Origin: an uncultured archaeon
GTDB taxonomy: Archaea > Halobacteriota > Methanosarcinia > Methanosarcinales > Methanoperedenaceae
Assembly (NCBI GenBank): GCA_902386205.1
Contig: CABMIH010000043.1
Location: forward strand, 1-56,660
Direction of reading: 5' to 3'
DNA length: 56,660 nucleotides
Shown in pieces: positions 1 to 7,159 of the stretch (positions are counted from its first letter, which is position 1; the number at the start of each line of letters is the position of its first letter). Under the pieces are notes generated by a model. That model was not told where the DNA came from and did no database searches. It worked only from the letters and a program-made list of their open reading frames with translations. The position numbers and the translations under genes are program-made.

Positions 1-1
1 A

Positions 2-166
2 GAACTAAATGTCCCAAAACATTTTATCACACTCAGACGCCAATTTTACGATATTATAAACAAACAGTATGGTTTAGAGAAAAACCAACTTATTAAAATT
101 CATCAACACGAATTGAAACGGTCACCTATTAAAATGGCTTTTATTAGAGGCAAACCTTTCATTTGA
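2..166 (+). CDS. C-terminal end of an unidentified protein, cut by the window edge
   Basis: An open frame enters from the left edge and ends at TGA 164-166, giving 54 residues. The segment is basic and mixed alpha/beta in character and ends ...MAFIRGKPFI. I do not recognise the family, and without the N-terminus no function can be assigned. It lies next to the toxin-antitoxin and nuclease-relic island, so it may be accessory. Between it and position 352 I see only AT-rich sequence without a convincing gene. Confidence 0.4.
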   Translation, partial: ELNVPKHFITLRRQFYDIINKQYGLEKNQLIKIHQHELKRSPIKMAFIRGKPFI

Positions 167-352
167 AGGAAATTTTGTAGTTGTGAACAAAGATAAAGTA
201 AGAACCATAAGAATGGATGGTTTTAAATAACTCGTTGCCATCGGCGCATTTAAAGATTCTAGAAAATGTTCGCTCATCGGCCTTCAACGGTAGTTTTTAA
301 TTTTCAAAATGCAGAGCCTTCAAAGTGGTTGTTAAAATCTTGAAGCTGCCCA

Positions 353-690
353 TTACTCTCCAAAAAATTCACTCCTCTGCAAATTATGCTCCTTCGCCAG
401 CACATAGAGCTTGATGAGTGGTTCATAAGTCCTTGCCCTACAAATCCCTTTTATATCCCTGAAAAGACTGCGCCCGACCTCTTTATCAAACTTGCCCATT
501 TTATCAATGGGCAGGATTACAAAAAGCCTTGTTCTCTGGCCCGACCTGTGAAGATCAAGAAGCCTCCCGAGTCCTTTTGTCACATCGATCGTATGCTCAA
601 CCTCAAAAGCAAATTCTGGCACAAGCATATCGGTATCGCCGCCGAACCACATCACATCGCACGAGTTCGTACTGAGTTATTTGTTTATGT
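353..690 (-). pseudogene. Relic I of a restriction-endonuclease-like gene (C-terminal part)
   Basis: Reading leftward, the frame contains WFGGDTDMLVPEFAFEVEHT and then a DVTKGLGRLLDLHRSGQRTR stretch, ending ...EFFGE at 353. The D...EVEH arrangement resembles the core of PD-(D/E)XK nucleases, and only the C-terminal ~105 residues survive. Upstream the frame runs into a stop within the repeated sequence at 665-770. Closely similar relics lie at 2267-2560 and 3389-3588. Copies I and II share the same junction just before the tryptophan-phenylalanine motif, so they were duplicated after the 5' part was lost. I infer a dead gene fragment. Nuclease ancestry is a motif-based guess. Confidence 0.5.
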
Positions 691-770
691 TGCGCGCTTT
701 TTAATGTGAAGTGGCTGCTTTGGGAACATATCGGCGCCGGAAGTTTAATATTTAGATAGTGATAAATTTA
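661..770. repeat. Island repeat, copy R1
   Basis: About 100 bp that recurs at 1588-1680, 2561-2668 and 3675-3776. Shared landmarks in order are GAGTTC, TTGTTTATGTTGC, AACATATCGGCGCC and TTTAATATTTA. Copy R1 abuts nuclease relic I on its left, and the vapC1 3' end lies about 95 bp to its right. The stretch at 780-815 also holds short CGCAAAG direct repeats, a common low-complexity motif. Confidence 0.7.
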
Positions 771-863
771 TGGCGCAATTCACCGCAAAGTTCGCAAAGA
801 ACGCAAAGCAGAGGCTTCTTTTTATTCAAAGGCGCACTGGTTGCTACAGAAACTAACAGTTCC

Positions 864-1277
864 CTATATTTTACTCATCTTCGCTAGATATTTTGTCGTG
901 TATATTTTTGCCTTATCTTGCTGTTTAAAATGCCCATCGTTGCTCCATACCGAGCAATCCAGAGCTAGCGCCAGAGCTAAAAATGGCGAATCTGTGATAT
1001 CGATATCTCTTAAAATATCCTCGGCCAGAGCCATTTTTTTGTTGTATTTATCTTTCGGAGCTAAGTGAATATGCTTTTGCAAAAGCAAAAGAAGAGCATC
1101 AAGCTCTCCCTCGCTCAATTTGGATTTCCTCAATAGGAGTTTCTTATGTTTTGTTATCTCGCTGAAAATATACTCGGGGGCATACAGGTCGAATATATCG
1201 CTAAGAATTATGTCTCTTGTGGTTGATTTTTTGATCAACGCCGAAAAAATGATGTTTGAATCAAGTACTAATTTCAT
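864..1277 (-). CDS. VapC-type PIN-domain ribonuclease toxin (module 1)
   Basis: 137 residues, the usual length for a PIN toxin. The N-terminus MKLVLDSNIIFSALI carries the first catalytic Asp (LDSN). Later acidic positions fall in DILRDIDITDSPFLALAL and in the SNDGHF segment near the C-terminus, the pattern of the Mg-dependent PIN active site. VapC toxins cleave RNA, often initiator tRNA or rRNA, when freed from their antitoxin. The start overlaps the end of the upstream antitoxin gene by 4 bp (1274-1277), typical of a coupled TA pair. It appears intact. The RNA target cannot be read from sequence. Confidence 0.85.
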   Translation of the reverse strand: MKLVLDSNIIFSALIKKSTTRDIILSDIFDLYAPEYIFSEITKHKKLLLRKSKLSEGELDALLLLLQKHIHLAPKDKYNKKMALAEDILRDIDITDSPFLALALALDCSVWSNDGHFKQQDKAKIYTTKYLAKMSKI

Positions 1278-1492
1278 TCCTCAGCCTTTATTTTATCGTA
1301 GAGGGCACGCTTTATAATATGATCGAGTTCGCCTATATCCCCTTCTCTCAACTCGCTTTTCTCAGCAAGCAGGTTTCCAATTTTTATCTCGGTAAGTCTG
1401 CTTATGATGGCTGACTCTACCCATTTCAAACCTTCTTTATTCTTCGTTATCCAGCTAAGATCATTGGGAAGTTTTAACACAAGGTCTACCAT
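1274..1492 (-). CDS. Antitoxin partner of VapC1
   Basis: 72 residues, small and charged, directly upstream of vapC1 with a 4-bp overlap. No recognisable AbrB or ribbon-helix-helix signature stands out, although the N-terminal MVDLVLKLPNDL resembles the strand that opens many antitoxins. A helical acidic C-terminus (ELDHIIKRALYDKIKAEE) is suited to wrapping the toxin. The antitoxin call rests mainly on gene order, size and overlap. Island repeat R2 lies about 95 bp upstream and contains an AT-rich TTTAATATTTA element that could supply a promoter. Confidence 0.7.
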   Translation of the reverse strand: MVDLVLKLPNDLSWITKNKEGLKWVESAIISRLTEIKIGNLLAEKSELREGDIGELDHIIKRALYDKIKAEE

Positions 1493-1587
1493 ATTTCACC
1501 TTATACAATTAGCTATTATATTCATTCGAGAGGTTTTAAGGTTTCTCTTCTTTGAAATACTACTTTATTCTCTCCTTTCCCCTTCAT

Positions 1588-1680
1588 ACGAGTTCATTGT
1601 TTATGCTGCATTGTTTTTAAGGTAAAACGGCTGTCTGGGAACATATCGGCGCCAAGGATTTAATATTTATAATTAAATAC
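1588..1680. repeat. Island repeat, copy R2
   Basis: Second copy of the ~100-bp repeat, here without an attached nuclease relic. It starts with ACGAGTTC and runs through GGGAACATATCGGCGCC to TTTAATATTTATAATT. It lies between the divergently oriented vapBC1 (leftward) and hicBA (rightward), where it could act as a shared 5' region. Confidence 0.7.
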
Positions 1681-1762
1681 AATAACATTAAAATATATCG
1701 AGATAATACAAAAGCTATATTAAGAGCATGGATAAATGATAAAATATGCAAAGAGATGCGGC

Positions 1763-2050
1763 ATGATACTTGAATACATAAATGCGGCGCTTGAAAAAGC
1801 AAAATATGAGATAATTGAAGATGATGAACCTTATTACGGGGAGGTTCCGGGACTAAAGGGGGTCTGGGCAACCGGCAAAAACCTGGAAGAATGCAGAAGA
1901 AATCTTGCCGAAATAATAGAAGGATGGATAATTCTCAGATTAAAAAAAGGACTTCCAATCCCTTCAATCGGTGGTATAAAGTTCGAAGAGCCAAGGGTGA
2001 TGGAATCTCTTGACAAAATTGATGCCGGTGTCATGGAAACAGCTTGTTAA
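1763..2050 (+). CDS. hicB: HicB-like antitoxin
   Basis: 95 residues from ATG 1763 (an upstream in-frame ATG at 1736 would add nine residues). The core EYINAALEKAKYEIIEDDE, then YYGEVPGLKGVWATGKNLEE and LAEIIEGWIILRLKKGLPIP, is the partially degraded RNase-H-like fold of HicB antitoxins. It would neutralise HicA and repress its own operon. The 3' end overlaps the HicA start by about 29 bp. The antitoxin-first order is common in archaeal hicBA pairs. Confidence 0.85.
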   Translation: MILEYINAALEKAKYEIIEDDEPYYGEVPGLKGVWATGKNLEECRRNLAEIIEGWIILRLKKGLPIPSIGGIKFEEPRVMESLDKIDAGVMETAC

Positions 2051-2225
2051 GAGATTAAAGGAATTCGGATTCGAAGGTCCATTCTCAGGTGGGAAGCATC
2101 CGTATATGTTAAAAGGCGATCTTGTTTTGACGGTACCTAATCCTCATAAAAAAGAGATCGGCGTGGACCTGCTTTCCCGCATATTAAAGCAAGCCAGCAT
2201 AAAGAAACAAGAATGGCTAAAATGA
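2022..2225 (+). CDS. hicA: HicA-type mRNA interferase toxin
   Basis: 67 residues from ATG 2022 (an in-frame ATG also lies at 2010). The dsRBD-like HicA pattern is clear: WKQLVKRLKEFGFEGPFSGG, then KHPYML with the catalytic His in the G-x-H position, VPNPHKKEIGVDLLSRILKQ, and a terminal ASIKKQEWL. HicA toxins cleave mRNA. It is immediately downstream of and overlapping hicB. It looks intact. Nuclease relic II begins about 40 bp past its stop. Confidence 0.88.
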   Translation: MPVSWKQLVKRLKEFGFEGPFSGGKHPYMLKGDLVLTVPNPHKKEIGVDLLSRILKQASIKKQEWLK

Positions 2226-2266
2226 TTTTATATAAGAATAATTCTGCGCCATCTATTTTTTACTCT

Positions 2267-2560
2267 CCAAAAAATTCCGTCTTCTGTAAATTATGCTCCT
2301 TCGCCAGAGTGTAGAGATTGATCAGCGGTTCATAAGTTCTTGCCCTGCAAATCCCTATCCCTGAAAAGACTGCGCGCGATCTCTTTATCGAACTTGCCCA
2401 TTTTATCAATGGGCAGGATCACAAAAAGTCTTGTCCTCTGGCCCGACCTGTGAAGATCAAGAAGCCTCCCGAGTCCTTTTGTCACATCTGTCGTATGCTC
2501 AACTTCAAAAGCAAACTCCGGCACAAGCATATCGGTGTCGCCGCCAAACCATATCACATC
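2267..2560 (-). pseudogene. Relic II of the restriction-endonuclease-like gene
   Basis: Very close in DNA sequence to relic I (353-690) over its whole length and continuing into the adjoining repeat R3. The leftward frame reads WFGGDTDMLVPEFAFEVEHT, TDVTKGLGRLLDLHRSGQRT and FVILPIDKMGKFDKE before a frame disruption near 2355, where a few bases present in relic I are missing. This copy is therefore more damaged at its 3' end. It is a duplicated dead fragment, not an active enzyme. Confidence 0.5.
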
Positions 2561-2668
2561 GCACGAGTTCGTACTGAGTTATTTGTTTATGTTGCACGGT
2601 TTTTGATGTAAAATGTTTGCTCCGAAAACACATCGGCGCCGAGAATTTAATATTTGTATTGAGATAAA
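2561..2668. repeat. Island repeat, copy R3
   Basis: Third copy, contiguous with relic II exactly as R1 is with relic I (both read ACGAGTTCGTACTGAGTTAT at the junction). It ends TTTAATATTTGTATTGAGAT. Together, relic II and R3 (2267-2668) form a ~400-bp direct repeat of 357-770. Confidence 0.75.
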
Positions 2669-2723
2669 TATTGTGCCAAATAATTATATGATTTTATGGT
2701 CAGTAAAATTATAAGGACATCCG

Positions 2724-3113
2724 TCACCACGTTTCGAATTTCAGGTTCTCGACTTCATTAAAATGATCATCGCGCGATACTACAATAAGACCATGCTGAC
2801 ATGCAACAGCCGCAACCCAGATATCATTTTCTGGAATAGGTTGTCCTTTTTCCAGTAGTCGCTTTTTTATCAAGCCATAGTAGCGTGCAGTATCAGTATC
2901 GCATGGCAGAACAGCGCTGCATGACGCAAAATCCTCTAATCTTGACAGATTCTTCTTAATATGTTTGGACTTATGGGCGCCAAAGTATAATTCTCCCATA
3001 ACTGTGCTTGATATAAAAACTTCATCCGCATGCGCCAACTGATTTTTAACAGAAGCATCATCTCCAAAGAGAGCGATTATGATATTCGTATCAAGCAGAA
3101 ATCTACCACCCAT
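2724..3113 (-). CDS. VapC-type PIN-domain toxin (module 2)
   Basis: 129 residues with a canonical PIN layout: RFLLDTNIIIALFGDD (first Asp), SSTVMGELYFGAHKS (conserved Glu), then PENDIWVAAVACQHGLIVVS with the downstream Asp, and RDDHFNEV. This is the common FitB/VapC subfamily, a Mg-dependent endoribonuclease. The start overlaps the antitoxin end by about 11 bp (3103-3113). No disruption is seen. A second ATG-like start inside the overlap cannot be excluded. Confidence 0.9.
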   Translation of the reverse strand: MGGRFLLDTNIIIALFGDDASVKNQLAHADEVFISSTVMGELYFGAHKSKHIKKNLSRLEDFASCSAVLPCDTDTARYYGLIKKRLLEKGQPIPENDIWVAAVACQHGLIVVSRDDHFNEVENLKFETW

Positions 3114-3336
3114 TCATATCCACTCGTTCACAGCCCGATTCAATGGCTTCACTCATAGCCTTGATATCCTCAGTTTCCATTATACCTGAAAAGCCGAGGA
3201 GCCGCTTACCTTGAACACCTTTTGGAAAAGATCTACCCAACGCATGAGCAAAATCAAGTACCTGACGCTGGAGTTCAAGTGGTAGCTGATCGAGCTGTCT
3301 AGCGATATCCTGCTTAATTGTCGAGACTTCTGTCAT
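3103..3336 (-). CDS. DUF2281-like antitoxin partner of VapC2
   Basis: 77 residues. The N-terminal half (IKQDIARQLDQLPLELQRQV, then LDFAHAL) matches the helical pattern of DUF2281 proteins, which accompany PIN toxins. The C-terminal part (RLLGFSGIMETEDIKAMSEA) is the usual toxin-wrapping tail. Gene order antitoxin-toxin with overlap supports the role. A short upstream intergenic stretch at 3337-3388 is AT-rich and presumably carries the promoter. Confidence 0.82.
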   Translation of the reverse strand: MTEVSTIKQDIARQLDQLPLELQRQVLDFAHALGRSFPKGVQGKRLLGFSGIMETEDIKAMSEAIESGCERVDMNGW

Positions 3337-3388
3337 ATGTTTAATATATGGTTACAATTGCCTTAATATTTTCCATGGTTTTCAATCA

Positions 3389-3588
3389 TGTCCTCTGGCC
3401 TGACCTGTGAAGATCAAGAAGCCTTCCGAGTCCTTTTGTCACATCGGTCGTATGCTCAACTTCAAAAGCAAATTCCGGCACAAGTATATCGGTATTGCCG
3501 CCGAACCATAGAACGTCTATATGGCTCACGATCTCCACGACTTTTGGATGAAATACATCTCTCTGGAATTCTTTTATGGTTGCCCTCG
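3389..3588 (-). pseudogene. Relic III of the restriction-endonuclease-like gene (longest 5' remnant)
   Basis: This copy keeps more of the ancestral 5' side. Leftward it reads TIKEFQRDVFHPKVVEIVSH, IDVLWFGGNTDILVPEFAFE and VEHTTDVTKGLGRLLDLHRS, then stops at 3389. The added H-x-D-V-L-W-F stretch before EVEHT strengthens the resemblance to the PD-(D/E)XK core. The sequence between 3513 and 3674 is absent from relics I and II, which jump straight into the repeat. Relic III is therefore the best guide to the parental gene. No start codon or full domain remains. Confidence 0.5.
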
Positions 3589-3674
3589 TTCTTCATTTAC
3601 TGACTTAAATAAAATTATTTGATATTAATTCTTTCTATGTAACATGGATTCCCATCAACAAGAGTTCGTTCCGA

Positions 3675-3776
3675 GTTCGTAGGAGTTCGTTGCTCACGTT
3701 GCACGGTTTTTTCTGTGAAGTGGTTGCTCCGGGAACATATCGTCGCCGGGAATTTAATATTTAAAGAATGATGATT
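3675..3776. repeat. Island repeat, copy R4
   Basis: Fourth copy (GAGTTCGTTGCTCACGTTGC ... GGGAACATATCGTCGCC ... TTTAATATTTAAAG). About 165 bp upstream of vapB3. The preceding stretch 3589-3674 holds nothing recognisable. The 3777-3942 stretch contains a degenerate CGCGAAG motif and AT-rich DNA that may include the vapB3 promoter. Confidence 0.68.
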
Positions 3777-3942
3777 TCACTGCGCTTTACATCGCGAAGA
3801 TTGCATAGTGGAGTTAATTTGCATTTATTGGCGTTTGGATTTTTATGTTTTTGTTTTGATAATATATTAATACGCGTTATCGGGCCAGCCATTACCATAA
3901 TAATTATACCCTCCCGTGTTTATTATATCCATGTGATTTGAA

Positions 3943-4167
3943 ATGGAAGTTGTTAAAGGCTATGAGTTGACAAAAAAGGGTTTGACAATATCTCGCAGCC
4001 TGTTAGAAAGTGCCGGATTAGAATCCGATATAGATGTATTTGCTAAGGACCATACCATTATTATTAAATCCAGGTCGATGACCGACCGTGTTCGGGGAAT
4101 CGTAAAAAAGACGCCTCTGACAGCCGAAAAACTGGATGAATTATATCATACATCGAAAGGTGTATAG
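3943..4167 (+). CDS. AbrB-family (VapB-like) antitoxin of module 3
   Basis: 74 residues. The N-terminal YELTKKGLTISRSLLESAGL, then SDIDVFAKDHTIIIKSR, is the swapped-hairpin AbrB DNA-binding fold (a beta-strand pair around a K-G-x-T-I-x motif). The C-terminal RVRGIVKKTPLTAEKLDELY is the toxin-binding tail. It would repress the module and neutralise the PIN toxin encoded immediately downstream, whose first codon follows the stop at 4167 directly. Confidence 0.82.
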   Translation: MEVVKGYELTKKGLTISRSLLESAGLESDIDVFAKDHTIIIKSRSMTDRVRGIVKKTPLTAEKLDELYHTSKGV

Positions 4168-4690
4168 TTGCTTCTCTCCGACTTCGCTGCGGATGAACGC
4201 ATATTTATTGATGCGAACATCTTCATCTATAATGCGCTGGATGACCCGAATTATGCAGAATCCTGTTCTGAATTTTAAGGCAGGTTGGACAAATAAACTA
4301 AAAGGAGTGATTACTCCTCATGTCATGGATGAAGTTTTATTTAAGATACTGATAGCTGAGGCGTCGCAGCACATCGAAAAATTCACTTTACCAGGTCTGA
4401 AAAAGGAAATGAAAAGCTCCGGCTTTTCTTCAAAAGTCTATAAACCGGTAAGAGAGTACAGCGATTATCTGACAGAACTCACTTATGGCGGTCTGGAAAT
4501 ACTGACAGTTGATGGAGGATTAGTAGAGAAATCGACAGACCTTGGATTAAGGTACGGATTGCTGACTACTGATGCTATACATCTTTCCACAATGAAACAA
4601 TACGGAATAATTAATGTAGCGACTAACGATTCTGATTTTGAAAGAGTGGAATCTATAACTATCTATAAGCCGGAAAGATCAACAGCCTGA
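4168..4690 (+). pseudogene. Frameshifted VapC PIN toxin (module 3)
   Basis: Two frames together make one PIN protein. The first, from TTG 4168, encodes FAADERIFIDANIFIYNALD with the first catalytic Asp and stops at TAA 4276-4278. The second continues from about 4280 with LKGVITPHVMDEVLFKILIA, then LLTTDAIHLSTMKQYG and ATNDSDFERV, ending at 4690. The second frame alone lacks the first Asp and so could not be an active nuclease. A small indel near 4265-4290 explains the break; a sequencing error at the TTTTAAGG run is the main alternative. The N-terminal residues an uninterrupted reading of the second frame would add are shadow sequence. Confidence 0.75.
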
Positions 4691-4758
4691 GTATCATTGA
4701 TTTACCACCGGATTTCATAACCGTAAATTTTCCCGAGTTCAAGCAGCATCCCCTGAAC

Positions 4759-4813
4759 GACCTTAATATTTGTATTGAGTTAAATATTATGTGTATACGA
4801 TCTCATGATTTTT
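4759..4813. repeat. Partial island repeat, copy R5
   Basis: Only the right-hand tail is present: CTTAATATTTGTATTGAGTT then AAATATTATG, matching the end of R3 over about 35 bp, and then a shared TCATGATTTT-like stretch. It precedes the fifth TA module, continuing the one-repeat-per-module pattern. Confidence 0.5.
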
Positions 4814-4900
4814 TTTCTTGAAAGCCAAAAGGCCATAAATTGCTTGGGAAATGGATTTATTTATTTAAATAGTAAGGCAAACAAGAAATATCATACTAAA

Positions 4901-5119
4901 ATGAGAAGCAAAATGATTACCCTTGATAAAGTTCTCGAAGAAGCAGAACATTTAGAATTTGAAGATCGGGAGTATCTATTGAATATTCTTTCTAAAAGGC
5001 AGATTGAGTTAAGAAGGGTTGAAATATCTAAAAGGGTAAAAGAAGCAACGAAGGCTTACAAAGAGGGAAATGTGAAGAGAGGAAAGCTTGAAGAACTCTG
5101 GAAAGACCTGAATGATTGA
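4901..5119 (+). CDS. Probable antitoxin of a RelE-type module
   Basis: 72 residues from ATG 4901 (ATG 4913 is an alternative; an upstream ATG at 4805 would add 32 residues that look like read-through of intergenic AT-rich DNA). The sequence is predominantly helical and charged (ITLDKVLEEAEHLEFEDREY, later KAYKEGNVKRGKLEELWKDL), the pattern of the short antitoxins that precede RelE/ParE-like toxins. The stop overlaps the downstream toxin start (ATG 5112). The assignment rests on position and composition rather than a firm family match. Confidence 0.6.
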   Translation: MRSKMITLDKVLEEAEHLEFEDREYLLNILSKRQIELRRVEISKRVKEATKAYKEGNVKRGKLEELWKDLND

Positions 5120-5270
5120 ACTTATATGGGATGATAAGTTTAAAAAATTATTTAAAAAATGGAACCAGAAACATCCCGATTTAAAGGAGCAATTCAGGAA
5201 TAAAATGGAATTATTTGTGATTGATCCTTTCCATCCACCCTCGCGTTCTCAAAGCAGAGCCAGATCGTGA
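5112..5270 (+). pseudogene. Truncated RelE/ParE-like toxin
   Basis: The frame starts MIELIWDDKFKKLFKKWNQK and continues into MELFVIDPFHP, the N-terminal half of RelE-type mRNA interferases, where PFHP normally leads into a core of beta-strands. After about residue 40 the reading becomes PSRSQSRARS and stops at 5268-5270. The DNA from about 5236 onward belongs to a different gene in another frame, so the toxin was cut off by a recombination junction near 5232-5240. It probably has no activity. The antitoxin upstream is intact. Confidence 0.65.
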
Positions 5271-5349
5271 ACTGCGCTGGCTGGGTAAGGACACACGGCG
5301 GGGGTTTGAAGAAATGAACATGGCTCTCAAGTTGCGGGCGGAAGATTAG
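5236..5349 (+). pseudogene. Fragment of an SRPBCC (START-like) domain gene with internal deletion
   Basis: In the frame offset from the toxin, the DNA reads HPRVLKAEPDRELRWLGKDT then RRGFEEMNMALKLRAED and stops at TAG 5347. The EP-x-RELRWLG motif is the middle of polyketide-cyclase/START-like SRPBCC proteins, and TRRGFEEMN-ALK-RAE is their usual C-terminal helix. The intervening strands are missing, so this is a doubly truncated relic fused to the broken relE-like gene. Confidence 0.55.
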
Positions 5350-5365
5350 TAATTTCGCGACACTG

Positions 5366-5380
5366 AATAGTTTATATACT
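5366..5380 (+). promoter_or_regulatory. TATA element before the AAA ATPase gene
   Basis: GAATAGTTTATATACT lies about 26-30 bp before ATG 5405, the spacing expected for a nearly leaderless archaeal transcript. No strong purine BRE is visible. Confidence 0.45.
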
Positions 5381-5404
5381 TTAAAGTAAATTACTTGGAA
5401 GTAT

Positions 5405-6808
5405 ATGAATTTCATAGGCAGACAAACAGAACTTGGAATATTGAACGAGAGATTCAACAGCAGCAGGGCCGAATTCATGGTGATATACGGCAGGCGGAGG
5501 ATTGGCAAGACAGAACTTGTGAAGAAGATAATTTCAGAGCACGGCGGCATAATATTGATGGGGAGGGAAGAATCAAAAAAACTGGGGCTCCAGAGGTTTT
5601 CAAGATTGCTTGGTGAATACTTCAAAGACGAGTTCCTGGAAAAACAGGGTTTTAACAACTGGGACGCTTTCTTTGAATATATTTACACCAGATCGAAGAA
5701 CAACAGGATAATAATAGCTCTTGATGAATTTCCTTATCTTGTAAAGGATGAAAAATCTCTTCCTTCGATCCTTCAGGATTACTGGGACAACAAACTCCGG
5801 GACACCCGGATATTTCTCATAATTCTCGGATCAAGTGTTTCGATGATGGAAAGGCTCCTGGGTTATAAATCCCCCCTTTATGGCAGGCGTACGGGGCAGT
5901 TAAAGCTCATGCCATTAGAATTTAAAGATGTTGCACTGCACGTAAAAGATATTGAAAGGGCGGTAGAATTTTACAGCGTATTCGGCGGAACTCCTGCATA
6001 TATAACCGAAGTGGACACTTCAAAAGATATCATAGGGAACATTAAAGAGAAATTCCTTCGCATCGATTCCTTCATTTACCAGGATGTGCGCTTTGTCCTG
6101 ATGGAAGAGCTTGAAGAGCCGAGATACTATTTTTCTATTCTCGAAGCGATAGCTGCTGGCAATGTCTCTTTTGGGGATATAATGAACTATACCGGATTAG
6201 AGAGAAGCATTGTCGGGAAATACATAAATGTACTGATCGAACTTGACCTGATAAGGAGAGAACTACCCATAACAGCGCCTGCAAAAACAAAAAAAGGTTC
6301 ATATTCTTTTAAAGATAACATTTTCACTTTCTGGTTCGGGTTCATTTATCCTTACGAAGACCTTATCAGCATGGGAAGAAGCGAAGAAGTGTTATCCAGA
6401 ATATCCAGAGATCTAAATTCCCTTACAGGAAAAGTTTTCGTGGAGATATCCAAAGAATTCTTGTGGCAGATCAACGGGACTGATTTTAATTTTACAAGGA
6501 TGGGCAGATGGTGGTATAAAGGGGAAGAAATCGATATAGTAGCTTTGAACGAAGAAAGCAAGGAAATTACCCTCTTTGAGTGCAAATGGAGCGTATTGAA
6601 AGAGAAAGAAGTTGAAAGGATTCTTGCGGATCTAAAGGGCAAAGCTTCGCAGGTGAAATGGCATAATGCGGAGCGCAAAGAACATTTTGGCATTATCGCT
6701 AAGAACATTGAAGGAAAAAGAACATTCAAAAAAAAAGGCTACCATGCTTTTGACCTTGAAGATTTCGAAGCTGCAATAATTGGAAGGGAAAGCACAAATC
6801 CTCAATAA
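5405..6808 (+). CDS. Archaeal AAA ATPase with DUF234 C-terminal domain
   Basis: 467 residues, full length for this family (archaeal ATPase PF01637 plus DUF234). The Walker A motif GRRRIGKTE is at 29-37 and Walker B IIALDEFPYL has its DE pair at 107-108. The middle holds a winged-helix-like segment (NYTGLERSIVGKYINVLIEL). The C-terminal part contains EEIDIVALNEE and then TLFECKW, reminiscent of a PD-(D/E)XK nuclease core. These proteins are abundant and mobile in archaea. Their role is unknown; nucleic-acid or defence functions are suspected. Its 3' end overlaps the convergent DUF2551 gene by 7 bp. No partner gene is adjacent on the same strand. Confidence 0.85.
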   Translation: MNFIGRQTELGILNERFNSSRAEFMVIYGRRRIGKTELVKKIISEHGGIILMGREESKKLGLQRFSRLLGEYFKDEFLEKQGFNNWDAFFEYIYTRSKNNRIIIALDEFPYLVKDEKSLPSILQDYWDNKLRDTRIFLIILGSSVSMMERLLGYKSPLYGRRTGQLKLMPLEFKDVALHVKDIERAVEFYSVFGGTPAYITEVDTSKDIIGNIKEKFLRIDSFIYQDVRFVLMEELEEPRYYFSILEAIAAGNVSFGDIMNYTGLERSIVGKYINVLIELDLIRRELPITAPAKTKKGSYSFKDNIFTFWFGFIYPYEDLISMGRSEEVLSRISRDLNSLTGKVFVEISKEFLWQINGTDFNFTRMGRWWYKGEEIDIVALNEESKEITLFECKWSVLKEKEVERILADLKGKASQVKWHNAERKEHFGIIAKNIEGKRTFKKKGYHAFDLEDFEAAIIGRESTNPQ

Positions 6809-7119
6809 TTATCCATAATAGCTTTTACTGCGTTCTTATATTCGATCTTAAGGGAATAGACATTATGGTCGCCTTTTACGTCTATCCTCAAAATACCAAG
6901 CCTCGTATTCATAAGGCCGACCATTGCCGACACTCCCCTGTAATTAACATCAAAACCTTCCTTAGTAAGAGATTCATAGACGTCCTGGGTGGTATAGGGC
7001 TTGCTGCTAAGGAATAATTTTAGAACGGATTTTCTTATTCCCGTTTCATCCCTTACCAGGTATTTTGTAAGCCGTGTCTTGATTTTTTCGTTTCCTTCGA
7101 CGCTCAGTGAGACCACCAT
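6802..7119 (-). CDS. DUF2551 family winged-helix protein
   Basis: 105 residues. The segment VRDETGIRKSVLKLFLSSKP, then YTTQDVYESLTKEGFDVNYR, then GVSAMVGLMNTRLGILR, is a helix-turn-helix followed by a wing, as in DUF2551 proteins of methanogens. A DNA-binding regulatory role is likely but its target is unknown. It is the last gene of a leftward series starting with ahcY and lies 40 bp beyond the radical SAM gene. Its stop overlaps that of the convergent ATPase gene. Confidence 0.75.
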   Translation of the reverse strand: MVVSLSVEGNEKIKTRLTKYLVRDETGIRKSVLKLFLSSKPYTTQDVYESLTKEGFDVNYRGVSAMVGLMNTRLGILRIDVKGDHNVYSLKIEYKNAVKAIMDNY

Positions 7120-7159
7120 TTCCCATTATTCAATTTTAAGAGTTTATACCTTTGCATGG

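Noticed and set aside
780-815. Short CGCAAAG tandem repeats as an origin or iteron
   Set aside because: Only three imperfect copies; this motif is a widespread low-complexity sequence and no replication gene is nearby.
353-3776. Possible CRISPR-like array in the TA island
   Set aside because: The repeats are about 100-400 bp, irregularly spaced and imperfect, and the intervals are genes, so they are not CRISPR units.
4136-4270. N-terminal extension of the second vapC3 frame
   Set aside because: It overlaps the vapB3 end and the true vapC3 N-terminus in another frame. The PIN first Asp lies in the other frame, so this stretch is not real protein.
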